From Desulfurispira natronophila (GTDB lineage Bacteria; Chrysiogenota; Chrysiogenetes; Chrysiogenales; Chrysiogenaceae), in NCBI RefSeq assembly GCF_014203025.1, contig NZ_JACHID010000011.1, positions 23,562 through 87,561 of the forward strand: a DNA stretch of 64,000 bases. The letters run 5' to 3'. A program made the translations under genes and the position numbers. How positions within the stretch are numbered: position 1 is the stretch's first letter; each line of letters opens with the position of its first letter. Shown here piece by piece: positions 7,929-16,639 of this stretch. The notes under the pieces are model-generated. The model made no database searches and was not told the DNA's origin. It saw only the letters and a program-made list of their open reading frames with translations.

Positions 7929-9572
7929 TCAGCAGGCGTAGGATATGGTCAGTTTGTCGGCCACGGCGCGGTCCGTGCTGATCAGGGCATCGGAACGGCC
8001 TACTGGCAGCGAGCTGTTGCCTATGGGTGCCATAAGCTTTTTCAGCTCCTGATCGGTGGCGATAAAGTAGTTGACGATATTCTCGGCCACCTTGTCGATA
8101 TCCAGGCGTTTGACGAGCACAGGGTTCTGGGAGCAAATGCCCGCTGGGCAGAGGCCGGTATTGCAGGCGTTGCACTTGCCGTTATCCAGGCCGACACAGC
8201 CGGCAAGCTGCAACATCAGCTTGCCGGTAAAGACCCCATTGGCCCCCAGGCTGATCATCTTGAAGGCATCGGCGGCAAGGTTCCAGCCTTGGGCCATACC
8301 GCCACCGGCCCACAGGGGAATCTGACCCTGTTTGCCCTGGTGTACGGCCGCCAGGTAGCAGTCCCTGAGTTTGGAGACAATGGGATGGCCCGTGTGATCC
8401 AGCGAAATATCCTGGGCCGCGCCGGTGCCACCCTGGATGCCATCGAGAAAGAATCCTCCCACAATGTTGTATGGATCGCGCAAGAGGTTATTGTAGACCG
8501 AGACACTGGTGGTGCTGGCCGCAACCTTGATGGCAACGGGAACGCGAAACTTGAAGGCCGAGTTGAAGGAGAGGAACATCTTCTGCACACTCTCCTCGAT
8601 GGAGTAGAGGCCCTGGTGATTGGGGGGGCTGAGCAGGTCAGCCTTGGGCACGCCGCGAATTTCCTGGATATGGCGCGCCACTTTTTTGGCCTGCAGCATG
8701 CCGCCGTCACCGGGTTTGGCTCCCTGGCCAATCTTGATGAGTATACCCGCCGGGTCGTCCTGCATGTCGGGCATGGAGTTGACAATGCGGTTCCAGCCAA
8801 AGTGCCCTGAGGCGATCTGCAGAATCATGTAGCGCACATAGTGCGAACGCAGCAAACGGCCGGGAATCCCGCCTTCCCCCGTACACATGCGCACCGGCAG
8901 GCCCACTTCCTCGTTGAGATAGGCGGTGGCAATGGCGAGAGCTTCCCACATGCGGGTGGAAAGAGCACCGATGGACATGTCGCCAATGATAATGGGGTAC
9001 ATCCAGTTCAGCGGCGGCAGCGACTCGGTGATGCCCAGGGAGCCAGTTTCGCTGATACGCAGGGGCAGGCTCTCCGGTGGCAGTACCCGCCCCAAGGGAG
9101 CCAGCATGTCAAAGGTGTGGCGCTGGGCATCCAGGGAGGGGTCGGTCATCTGCGAGATGCGGCCGATGGTGATCTTGTCCAGGGTATTGCCCATGGGATT
9201 GAGATTGGAGCGACCACCGCGCTTGTAACCGTCTGCGGTGGTTCCCCGGTGCTTGATCGGCAGCCGGGTCTCCAGGTTGAGGCGCGGGGCTATGGCCTCG
9301 TTGGGGCACACTTTTTCGCAGCATCCGCAGCCTCGGCACGCCTCGTGGTGATCGAGCACCTGGCGAATGACGGGCACGGTCTGAAAGAGCACTTTGGGTT
9401 TGGGGGTCAGGTGGTCGCTGATAACCTTGCGTCGCTTTTCCACTCCCGCTTCAATGGCGCGAAAGGGGCAGGAGCTGAGACAGTGGCCACAGAGGGTGCA
9501 GCGTTCGTGGTTGTAGGTAATGCGCCACTGCATATCATCACGAGCCAGGGCATTTACACGCATTGCTGCCAC
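7929..9572 (-). CDS. gltB: Glutamate synthase FMN-binding (synthase) subunit with N-terminal ferredoxin clusters
   Basis: A 547-residue archaeal-type GltB core. The N-terminus carries two 4Fe-4S motifs (CTLCGHCLSSCP and CRGCGCCEKVCP). The rest is the FMN-binding TIM barrel: IGDMSIGALS, KIGQGAKPGDGG, GFFLDGIQGGTGAAQ, WAGGGMAQG. The 3Fe-4S cysteines lie near CNACNTGLCPAGIC. It condenses ammonia from the amidotransferase subunit with 2-oxoglutarate and reduces the iminoglutarate. The GTG at 9572 is chosen because GGAGGTGA lies seven bases upstream; it overlaps the stop of the amidotransferase gene by 19 nt. Ten bases separate it from the next gene. Confidence 0.9.
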   Translation of the reverse strand: MAAMRVNALARDDMQWRITYNHERCTLCGHCLSSCPFRAIEAGVEKRRKVISDHLTPKPKVLFQTVPVIRQVLDHHEACRGCGCCEKVCPNEAIAPRLNLETRLPIKHRGTTADGYKRGGRSNLNPMGNTLDKITIGRISQMTDPSLDAQRHTFDMLAPLGRVLPPESLPLRISETGSLGITESLPPLNWMYPIIIGDMSIGALSTRMWEALAIATAYLNEEVGLPVRMCTGEGGIPGRLLRSHYVRYMILQIASGHFGWNRIVNSMPDMQDDPAGILIKIGQGAKPGDGGMLQAKKVARHIQEIRGVPKADLLSPPNHQGLYSIEESVQKMFLSFNSAFKFRVPVAIKVAASTTSVSVYNNLLRDPYNIVGGFFLDGIQGGTGAAQDISLDHTGHPIVSKLRDCYLAAVHQGKQGQIPLWAGGGMAQGWNLAADAFKMISLGANGVFTGKLMLQLAGCVGLDNGKCNACNTGLCPAGICSQNPVLVKRLDIDKVAENIVNYFIATDQELKKLMAPIGNSSLPVGRSDALISTDRAVADKLTISYAC

Positions 9573-10666
9573 TGGTTCACCTCCAGTTCGTTGTTGATAA
9601 TCACGGTTTCGCGAGCGTGGGGATAGATATCCTGCTTCCAGTCGCGATCCGGCAGTATTTCGTTGATGCCATTGACTTCCGAGCTGATCACCACCATGTC
9701 CTCGTTGCGACCGACGACCACCGGGCGCAGCTTTTTGGAGTCGCAGCAGGTAAACATCTGGCCGTCGGGAAGTACACCAATAAGAGTATTGGGGCCATTG
9801 ATCTCCAGGTGAGCCAGGGAGGAGCGAATGCGCAAGAGCACATCCCGCTCTGGGTGGCGCTCAATCTCTTCAAAGGGCAGGGGAGTGACCGTGTGTTTGT
9901 AGTACTTCAGGGGCCAGCCCAGCTCCCGGTGAATGTAGTGCAGGGTGTAGAGAAAGCACTGGGAGTCGGACTCAAAGCCGATATAGCCCTTGTGCAGACT
10001 TTTCTGGAAGTGCTTGTTCTTCTCGTAAAAGGTGTTCTCTCCGTTGGCCAGCACCGTGTAGCCCTGCAGAAAAAACGGGTGGGCCGCATAGCGCACAATG
10101 TCATAATTGGTGTTCTGGCGACACTGGGCCGTAATGATGCGCGCCGTAAAGTCCTTGCTCTCCTCCCACAGGTTAAAGTAGGTACCGATATCGGTGGGAT
10201 CGCCTATCTCTTTCAAGGTGAGGGTGTCGGGCCAGAAGGAGTAGACATAGCCTTCGCCATTGGCTTCCAGAGCGCGACGCAGGGTGATGCGAGCATCCAC
10301 CAGTAACTGCTCTTTCTCCGCCTGGCTGGCATTGCGCATGGACTTGGGGTAGTGGAAAAACTGGAAGACGTAGATGGGCATGGGCTCGATATTCAGATTA
10401 TCAGCAGGACGGATTTCCGGATTCCACTGGCCAATACGGCTGAAACCCATGGAGTAGAGAATATCTTCCGCCGTCTTCATGCCCTCTTCCGTGCAGGCCA
10501 TGGAGAGGACGGGATATTTTTTGTAGTTTTCAAACACACCACCCAGATCCTGCATGACCATGGCAAAGCCTGAGTTGTCATGCCCTTTTTGTTGCGAGCG
10601 CATCAGGCGCAGCGCCCAGGAAGGGTGAATGTAGTCTCTGGATTTGATTGCCCCAATTCTACACAC
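9554..10666 (-). CDS. Glutamate synthase class II glutamine amidotransferase subunit
   Basis: A 370-residue Ntn-hydrolase that releases ammonia from glutamine. These enzymes need Cys as the first residue after Met removal. Here a GTG at 10664-10666 is followed directly by TGT (Cys) and RIGAI, with GGAGG seven bases upstream. An upstream ATG at 10765 would bury the nucleophile, so GTG is the start. Supporting motifs are KGHDNSGFA, TAQCRQNTNYD, and an SSEVNGINE-type end. It is the first gene of a three-gene glutamate synthase operon and overlaps the FMN subunit gene. No large single-chain GltB is present, so nitrogen assimilation through this operon uses separate subunits. Confidence 0.9.
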   Translation of the reverse strand: MCRIGAIKSRDYIHPSWALRLMRSQQKGHDNSGFAMVMQDLGGVFENYKKYPVLSMACTEEGMKTAEDILYSMGFSRIGQWNPEIRPADNLNIEPMPIYVFQFFHYPKSMRNASQAEKEQLLVDARITLRRALEANGEGYVYSFWPDTLTLKEIGDPTDIGTYFNLWEESKDFTARIITAQCRQNTNYDIVRYAAHPFFLQGYTVLANGENTFYEKNKHFQKSLHKGYIGFESDSQCFLYTLHYIHRELGWPLKYYKHTVTPLPFEEIERHPERDVLLRIRSSLAHLEINGPNTLIGVLPDGQMFTCCDSKKLRPVVVGRNEDMVVISSEVNGINEILPDRDWKQDIYPHARETVIINNELEVNQWQQCV

Positions 10667-10749
10667 GGGCGAACCTCCGTTTTGGTATTGGTGACGCCAC
10701 TGAGTTTTTCGTGGCCTTGTCAGTTTTGTTAACTTTATCACAAGGTTAT

Positions 10750-10798
10750 GTCTTGAAAATGACACCTGCCCTGGATCAGCGATACAGGGCAGGTGTCA
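10750..10798 (-). terminator. Strong hairpin between the regulator gene and the glutamate synthase operon
   Basis: A perfect 14-bp stem, TGACACCTGCCCTG (10760-10773) and its complement (10785-10798), has an 11-nt loop. On the minus strand TTTTC follows. It lies 168 bp after the stop of the OmpR-like gene and ~95 bp before the amidotransferase start. It is most simply a terminator, but it could also be an attenuator or operator of the glutamate synthase operon. Confidence 0.5.
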
Positions 10799-10965
10799 TT
10801 GAGCAGCCATGCTCAGACAAATATCTTTATTTCAGCCGAATCATTCAAGTAAGGGGTGCAGCTCAAGCTTCACCACGCTATTTGGGTGTACTCACTCAGA
10901 AGAGCTAAGGCTTGGAAACACCCTTTAGTATAAATGAATGAGTCAGGTTAAACTGCAAAAAACAA

Positions 10966-12096
10966 CTAATTAGATGCGACTTTATCAGGAGCGGTCTCCT
11001 CCAGAATATAACCCTTCCCCCATATGGTTCGAATTACCGTAGGCTCCTTTGCCTCGTCACCAATTTTACGGCGAATCTTGCGTATAGCAGCATCGACGCT
11101 GCGAGCGGAGGTATCCTTACTCATAGCGTTACTGTACTGGATAATGTCGTCTCGAGAGAGCAAGCGGTTGCGATTTTCCAGTAAATAGCGCAGCAGAATA
11201 TACTCCGATGCGGTAAAGTTCACCTGCTGGTCATTCACAAGGATTTGTTCAGTCTTGCGGTTAATCGTCACCTTGGTATCTTCAAAATATATATCCTCTA
11301 CCGGCTGTAAACGCCCTTTGCGAGCCTTTGAACGAGGTGCCGTGTTGTCGTTGGCCTTTTCTGCAGCCTTGGTCGCATCACTACTGTGGTTTAACGTGCC
11401 TTTTTCCTGTTTTTGGCGTTTATTGCGTTGCGACTTTCCTTTACTGCTATACAGTGGCGCTGTTGTAGCTGCAGCATCTTTGGATGACCCAGATTTACCC
11501 TGCCGAGGCTCACTTTCACCTTCGGCCTGTGGGCGTTTCTCCTTTACAGCAGGCGCTTCACCGTTACGGGAACGTGTATTAATGCGGTTCACCTTGGGAC
11601 CTGTACGGTCTTGCTGTTTTGAGTTTGGGCCTTGCTGCCGACTGGACATAGTCGAGTGACGACCACGAACCGTAGCAGCTTGTGATGCAACCGTGGCAGT
11701 GGAGGTCACAGCATCAGTTCCGTAACGCAGTTTGCGGCTGACATTTTTAATCTTCTGCAGTAACTGGGGCAGAAAGCTCCCCAGGTTTCGACCACTGCCC
11801 ATCACTTCGTCCATCTCGCCGAGGAAATCGACATCGGTCGTTTCTTCCAGGACGCAGATTACCGGCAAAGGCTGGTGCTGCTGCAGGTGCTCATATACCT
11901 GGACCATGGAGATGTTTGAGGGAGCACTGACCAAAACCGCCATAGATATGTGCTTATTCTCATCGCGTACTCTATCAACTTCTGCCAAGGTTGTGGCGGC
12001 ATAAGCTCGATGACCATACTTACTCAGAAATTTTACCAGCATATCAAGTCGACTGGTGTCAGTGCCGTCTATAACGACAATCTCGCTACACAACAT
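10966..12096 (-). CDS. OmpR-like transcription factor with a receiver lacking the phospho-Asp and a long basic linker
   Basis: A 376-residue protein. Residues ~1-120 fold like a receiver (EIVVIDGTDTSRLDMLVKFLSKYG), but the acidic pair is reduced to DG and the phosphoacceptor position reads VLVSAPS, with no Asp. A linker of ~140 residues is rich in Lys, Arg, Ser, Gln and Ala and is probably disordered. The C-terminal ~100 residues are a Trans_reg_C winged helix (FTASEYILLRYLLENRNRLLSRDDI, VDAAIRKIRRKIG, IRTIWGKGYIL). It is therefore probably a phosphorylation-independent, OmpR-type DNA-binding protein. No kinase is adjacent. The ATG at 12096 has AAGGA at good spacing; an ATG at 12105 is also possible. 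It lies downstream of dapD. Confidence 0.8.
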   Translation of the reverse strand: MLCSEIVVIDGTDTSRLDMLVKFLSKYGHRAYAATTLAEVDRVRDENKHISMAVLVSAPSNISMVQVYEHLQQHQPLPVICVLEETTDVDFLGEMDEVMGSGRNLGSFLPQLLQKIKNVSRKLRYGTDAVTSTATVASQAATVRGRHSTMSSRQQGPNSKQQDRTGPKVNRINTRSRNGEAPAVKEKRPQAEGESEPRQGKSGSSKDAAATTAPLYSSKGKSQRNKRQKQEKGTLNHSSDATKAAEKANDNTAPRSKARKGRLQPVEDIYFEDTKVTINRKTEQILVNDQQVNFTASEYILLRYLLENRNRLLSRDDIIQYSNAMSKDTSARSVDAAIRKIRRKIGDEAKEPTVIRTIWGKGYILEETAPDKVASN

Positions 12097-12145
12097 ACCA
12101 TTCATCCTTCAGTCTGCATGCCTGCACACGTCATATGGAAAATTA

Positions 12146-12970
12146 TCATACAGGGACATTAAATTCGCGCAACACATCGTTGAGGCTGGTTTTTTTGTCA
12201 GTAGACTCTTTGCGTTGACCAATAATCAGCGCACAAGGCATGCCATATTGTCCAGCAGGAAACTCTTTCATGGTAGTTCCAGGAACAACAACGGAGCGAG
12301 CAGGAACCCGTCCTTTTAAGGTAATTGGTTCGCTGCCAGTAACATCGATAATTGGTGTCGATGCCGTCAAGGTCACATTCGCTCCCAAAACAGCCTCTTT
12401 CTCAACATGCACCCCCTCAACTATAATGCAGCGTGAGCCAACAAAGGCACCATCGTCAACAATAACCGGCTGTGCAGATGGCGGCTCAAGCACACCACCA
12501 AGCCCGGCACCACCAGAAATGTGCACGTCACGGCCGACCTGAGCACAGCTCCCGACGGTGGCCCAAGTGTCGATCATGGAGCCTGCAGAAACATAGCCAC
12601 CAATATTTATATAGCTAGGCATAAGCACAGCGCCAGCTTCAACATGGGCACCATAGCGAACGGTTGCTGGAGGAACAACGCGAACACCAGCCTGTTGGTA
12701 ACCCTTCTTGAGGGGTATTTTATCATGGTACTCATAGGGCCCAACTTCTATGGTTTCCATAGCAGCGATGGGGAAATATAACAGTATTGCCTGCTTGGCC
12801 CAGGAGTTTACCTTCCAGTTGCCATTCGCCTCAGGTTCTGCCACCCGCAGCGCTCCCTTGTCCAGCGCGTCAATGGTCTCGCGCACCACCTGAGCATATG
12901 CGGCATCCTTCAGCAATTCCCGGTTGGCAAATGCCTCGTCAATCATCCTTTCTGCGCGTGCAAAATCCAT
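12146..12970 (-). CDS. dapD: 2,3,4,5-tetrahydropyridine-2,6-dicarboxylate N-succinyltransferase
   Basis: A 274-residue enzyme of the succinylase branch of lysine/meso-diaminopimelate synthesis. It transfers succinyl from succinyl-CoA to tetrahydrodipicolinate. The N-terminal helical domain is followed by a left-handed beta-helix of hexapeptide repeats (VRYGAHVEAGAVLMPSYINIGG, GAFVGSRCIIVEGVHVEKEAVLGAN). The FPAGQYGMPCALIIG tail is characteristic of the proteobacterial-type enzyme, and the length matches that family. AAGGAG precedes the ATG. It lies just downstream of dapC and near dapE, so three enzymes of the pathway sit within 4 kb. Confidence 0.95.
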   Translation of the reverse strand: MDFARAERMIDEAFANRELLKDAAYAQVVRETIDALDKGALRVAEPEANGNWKVNSWAKQAILLYFPIAAMETIEVGPYEYHDKIPLKKGYQQAGVRVVPPATVRYGAHVEAGAVLMPSYINIGGYVSAGSMIDTWATVGSCAQVGRDVHISGGAGLGGVLEPPSAQPVIVDDGAFVGSRCIIVEGVHVEKEAVLGANVTLTASTPIIDVTGSEPITLKGRVPARSVVVPGTTMKEFPAGQYGMPCALIIGQRKESTDKKTSLNDVLREFNVPV

Positions 12971-13174
12971 AAAAGCTCCTTATAATTATTAGAGATAGAA
13001 AAACAGCTGCTCAAAGCTACAAGTACCTTCGTGCACCACATGATTCAGGCAAAAATACGGGAAAGGGCAATGAGTAAATGGCAGTACTACAATCGACTGC
13101 TAACACGAGACTTCCCTTCCCTAATCTTACAGCTAGCGAAAGCATTAAGTGACTTTCACAAAGGCCGCCTCAGC

Positions 13175-14314
13175 TCACTGGATTTGATTCCACACCTCCA
13201 GCGCATCGTGACACCTTGTCAGGTCGGGCACTAAAGCCAGCCGAATATAACGCTCAGAGCCCTGGCCAAAGAAACTGCCTGGACTCACAACAATACCGTG
13301 TTCAAGCAGCTTTTCTGTGTAGGTAAAATCTGTATATCCTGCAGGAACCTTCACCCAAAGAAAAAAAGTTCCATCACCGCCGGCATGGGCCAAACCCTTA
13401 CGGCGCAAAAAATCTTGAATGAGATCACGACGCTCTCGGAAAATCTTGCGGCGTCGCTCTACATGTTCATCATCGTTCCAGGCTGCCGTTGCCGCTGCCT
13501 GAATAAACACAGGGGACGCGACTCCCATGGTGGCACGATTGACACGATAGCGTGCTATCAGGGTGGCATCTCCGGCAATAAAGCCTGAGCGGTAACCTGT
13601 CATGCCACTCCGCTTTGAGAGGGAAAAAAAGGCCAGGGCACCCTCGGTAGTGCACTGTAATATGCTAGTGGGGGCTTGCTGGAAATAAATATCGCCATAA
13701 CACTCATCACTACAGATAATTATGCCGTACTGGCGGGCAATAGTGACCATGTGTTGCAACTGTGAACGACTCATAACTGAACCGGTGGGGTTGTGCGGAG
13801 AGTTTAGCCACAGGATAGCTGTTTTTTCTAAAGTTTGAGTTTCCACTCCATCAAGATTCATGACAAAGCCGTTATCTTCACGAAGAACTACGGGACAGGG
13901 TGTGCCATTGGCAAATAAAGTTCCACGCTCGTATACCGGATAGCCTGGCGTGGGGTAAATTACGTTGGTTTTGTTGGAGTCTGTGTCGAGAAAGACCAGT
14001 GGAAAATGGAATACTGCTTCCTTGGAGCCGGCTGTAGGTAAAATTTGACTCTCTGGGTCAAGAGTAACACCGAACCTGCGCTTAACGTAGCTGGCGCAAG
14101 TCTCGCGGAACTGCTGGTCTCCTGCTACTGTAGGGTACTGACTGATAGTCGGCACTGAGTTTCGCAAGGCATCTATGATGAAGGGTTCAGTGGGTACCGT
14201 TGGATCACCGGTGCCAAAATCGTAAACGGGCTTTCCCAGCTTGTGCAGCTCTGCTTTGCGAGCAGTCAAGGCTTCCATTGGGTACGGCTTAAGTGCTTGG
14301 ATGCGCTGGTTCAA
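13175..14314 (-). CDS. dapC: N-succinyldiaminopimelate aminotransferase
   Basis: A 379-residue fold-type I PLP aminotransferase. The PLP lysine lies in SLSKRSGMTGYRSGF, the NPTG motif in NSPHNPTGSVM, and the substrate-carboxylate arginine in RYIRLALV. The opening NQRIQALKPYPMEALTARK and FGTGDPTVPT resemble DapC of the succinylase pathway rather than generic AspC, and the neighbours dapD and dapE support this. I choose the TTG at 14314, which has AGAGGA six bases upstream and begins where homologues begin; an ATG at 14377 without a ribosome site would add 21 residues. It converts N-succinyl-2-amino-6-ketopimelate to N-succinyl-LL-DAP with glutamate as amino donor. Confidence 0.85.
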   Translation of the reverse strand: MNQRIQALKPYPMEALTARKAELHKLGKPVYDFGTGDPTVPTEPFIIDALRNSVPTISQYPTVAGDQQFRETCASYVKRRFGVTLDPESQILPTAGSKEAVFHFPLVFLDTDSNKTNVIYPTPGYPVYERGTLFANGTPCPVVLREDNGFVMNLDGVETQTLEKTAILWLNSPHNPTGSVMSRSQLQHMVTIARQYGIIICSDECYGDIYFQQAPTSILQCTTEGALAFFSLSKRSGMTGYRSGFIAGDATLIARYRVNRATMGVASPVFIQAAATAAWNDDEHVERRRKIFRERRDLIQDFLRRKGLAHAGGDGTFFLWVKVPAGYTDFTYTEKLLEHGIVVSPGSFFGQGSERYIRLALVPDLTRCHDALEVWNQIQ

Positions 14315-14759
14315 GAAGTGTCCTCTTGCAAAGTAGTGGTAAGTAGATCGTAAACTATGGTTTATCGCGGCCTGCATCGGCTACACTGACAACTTGATTA
14401 GCAACCTGTTTGCAATTGCTTGCTGGTGGGTGAGATTGCCCGAAAGGCGATGCTGTTGAAACCTGGCGCTATATTCGAAAGCAATTGCCCTGTGAGGCCA
14501 CAGCGTGAGTCTTGCTGAACTCCACTTTCTCATTCATGCTCGCTCAACCTTATGAGAGTCAGAAACTAAACGAGTTGACAAGTGGATCAAAGCAGCAAGC
14601 TTCGTTAATAAGAAAGGGTACAAGTGGCAGTAATATTGGCAATGCTATTAAGTATGAATTCATGCGATATATAATCGTATCGACCAGTCTATACAATAAA
14701 TCAAGTTTTGAGCTTTTACATTTAGGTGAACTGGCAACAATGAGAAGTGAAGAAAGTTG
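14315..14759. other. Non-coding gap between dapC and tRNA-Phe
   Basis: This 445-nt AT-rich gap has no open frame that I believe; the plus-strand frame from 14512 runs through the tRNA antisense and has no family resemblance. On the minus strand, TTGTAT and TATATA 17 nt apart (near 14660-14695) could be a weak promoter for dapC. I see no riboswitch-like structure. Confidence 0.4.
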
Positions 14760-14835
<76 letters not shown>

Positions 14836-14919
14836 AAATTCGGCTCAAACATTCGATGCAGGTTATATCCAAATCCCAGCAATCCTGTCAAGGGAATTAA
14901 ATGGTTTACTTCAATAAAA

Positions 14920-14948
14920 GTTTCCCCGAGCCTTGCCTATACGGAAAC
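14920..14948 (-). terminator. Probable terminator after dapE
   Basis: On the minus strand GTTTCC and GGAAAC form a short stem around a 17-nt loop and are followed by TTTTATT, 13 bp after the dapE stop. The stem is short, so the call is moderate. Confidence 0.45.
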
Positions 14949-14960
14949 AAACCTTTTCTT

Positions 14961-16043
14961 TTAAGACCCTTGCAGGTATGACAGGAGCATCTGCTCATAT
15001 TCAGCCATCATGTCAAGCTCCACATATTCGTCCTGCTTGTGGGCCATTTCTGCCAACCCGGGACCAAAATTAGCCGCAGGCAAACCCAATAAACTAAAAC
15101 GGGCCACGTCAGTCCAGGCCTGCTTGGCTTGAGGTGGGCAGGCACTGGCAGCAATCAAAGCCTGCAGGGCGGCAGCCTCCAGCTGGACGCTGCCAGAAGG
15201 AGCTTGGTCACGATACTCAACACTGTGTGCCCCGTGGCTATACGCCAACTCTTCGAGTTCGCGGCAGGCTTGCTCTATGCTCTTCCCTGGGGCAAAGCGA
15301 TAGTTAACATTCAGTTCGAATTCTCCGGGAACTGTATTCTTGGTGTTGACAGTAGTAGTTGTGGTGGCGTTCATTACCTCCCGATAGGTCAGTTCGCCAA
15401 ATGTGTGATCAACAGGAGCACGTTTACTCAACGCCTCAAGGTACGGCAACGCTTTGTATATAGCGTTTTCTCCAAACCACGGCCGGGCTGAGTGTGCCCG
15501 GGCTCCCTGAAAGGTGACGGCAGCGTGCATAGTACCAAGGCAACCTACCTGAACAGAATTATCCGTAGGCTCCAGGCAAATGGCCAAATCAGCATCGGCT
15601 ATCAAGTGGCCGTACTCTTTCAGCAGGGGATCCAGCCCATTGTCAAGATAGGGGCCCTCTTCGCGATCGTAAAAAATGTGCACCAGATTCCAGCGCCCAC
15701 TCCACTGCGCCCCCCAAGTCTCCAACAGGTTAAGCATAACGGCCAGACCCACTTTCATGTCACTGGCACCCAGACCATACAGTCGACCATGACGCACCTG
15801 ACCATGAAAAGCATTAGGGCATTCCACAGTATCCAGGTGCCCCGCCAGCACTACGGTGCCTTCAGGGGTACCCGTAGAAGGCTGGCAAACGATTATACCA
15901 TTCCCATGGCGGTGCACTGACGAAGGAGGAAGGCAACGAAGGCAAAAACGCATCACCCAGTCAGCAATTGCCTGCTCTTGGGTTGTAACACTGGGAATGG
16001 CCAGCAACTGGCTCAGTATCTGTACGGTGCGCTGATGGTTCAC
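14961..16043 (-). CDS. dapE: Succinyl-diaminopimelate desuccinylase (M20 family)
   Basis: A 360-residue zinc metallohydrolase that removes succinate from N-succinyl-LL-DAP. Metal-binding and catalytic motifs are GHLDTVE, the YGLGASDMKVG block, and the DREEGPY Glu pair. The dimerisation domain carries ARAHSARPWFGENAI. The shorter form with GASDMK and the SARPW segment resembles the DapE type common in Actinobacteria. The GTG start at 16043 overlaps the TGA of lolA (GTGA), with GGGAGG upstream; a TTG at 16061 is less likely. With dapD and dapC on the same strand it completes most of the succinylase branch. Confidence 0.88.
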   Translation of the reverse strand: MNHQRTVQILSQLLAIPSVTTQEQAIADWVMRFCLRCLPPSSVHRHGNGIIVCQPSTGTPEGTVVLAGHLDTVECPNAFHGQVRHGRLYGLGASDMKVGLAVMLNLLETWGAQWSGRWNLVHIFYDREEGPYLDNGLDPLLKEYGHLIADADLAICLEPTDNSVQVGCLGTMHAAVTFQGARAHSARPWFGENAIYKALPYLEALSKRAPVDHTFGELTYREVMNATTTTTVNTKNTVPGEFELNVNYRFAPGKSIEQACRELEELAYSHGAHSVEYRDQAPSGSVQLEAAALQALIAASACPPQAKQAWTDVARFSLLGLPAANFGPGLAEMAHKQDEYVELDMMAEYEQMLLSYLQGS

Positions 16044-16639
16044 TGGCGTATAACCTCCCAACCCTGAGGCTCGCGGGTCTGGAAAAGCTCAGGATCAATG
16101 TCGACGTTCATTTCTACTGCCAGAAAATCTATGGTGGTCGTATCAAGGGAACTGCCCTGAACAATGAGAGACTCAGGCATATTGTCTCGTATGGTGATAG
16201 TTACGGTAGTGATAGGTTCTTCCTTGGATTCCAGCACCACGGTACTGGAAGAGTTCTCCAGCACATGATATGCCTTCTCCATGGAGGATCGGTCAAGCAT
16301 AGAAAATCCCATAGCATCATACTCGCTGATATCCATGATATTTAGCTCTTGCTCATCATGCAGGTAAAGCCAAAGCTGGTGATTACGGATCAGATAGGTA
16401 AGCGGCTCCGGTGAGCTATACTCCCACAGGCTGGCTTCAAGATTTTTCGAGATAGTAAAAACACCTCGCCCCTCCTGTACAAATCCATCAGAAGAAAGAG
16501 TTTCCTGCTCGAAGGCTGCCCTCATGGAGTAGTAACTGGAAAGAGCATCCAGGGCGGTGGACTGTGCCAGAGCCGGAAGACTACTTATTGACAGCGCCAA
16601 AAGGAGAAGAGAACGTCGTATGGACGGGAAAAATTTCAT
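16040..16639 (-). CDS. lolA: Outer-membrane lipoprotein carrier protein LolA
   Basis: A 199-residue periplasmic chaperone that takes lipoproteins from LolCDE to the outer membrane. The signal peptide has basic residues (RR), a hydrophobic core to about residue 22, and probable cleavage after ALA (ALAQS). The mature part shows the LolA pattern: repeated antiparallel strands with GRGVFTISKNLEASLWEYSSPEP, an LWLYLHDEQEL strand and a late DNMPESLIVQ strand. Its presence argues for a lipoprotein-bearing outer membrane. The start overlaps the end of rsmA by 4 nt and its stop overlaps dapE, so pdxA-rsmA-lolA-dapE form a tight operon. Confidence 0.85.
   Translation of the reverse strand: MKFFPSIRRSLLLLALSISSLPALAQSTALDALSSYYSMRAAFEQETLSSDGFVQEGRGVFTISKNLEASLWEYSSPEPLTYLIRNHQLWLYLHDEQELNIMDISEYDAMGFSMLDRSSMEKAYHVLENSSSTVVLESKEEPITTVTITIRDNMPESLIVQGSSLDTTTIDFLAVEMNVDIDPELFQTREPQGWEVIRQ

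Noticed and set aside
8841..9626. Long plus-strand frames opposite the glutamate synthase genes
   Set aside because: They are antisense to well-conserved FMN and iron-sulfur motifs; high GC at third positions explains the open frames.
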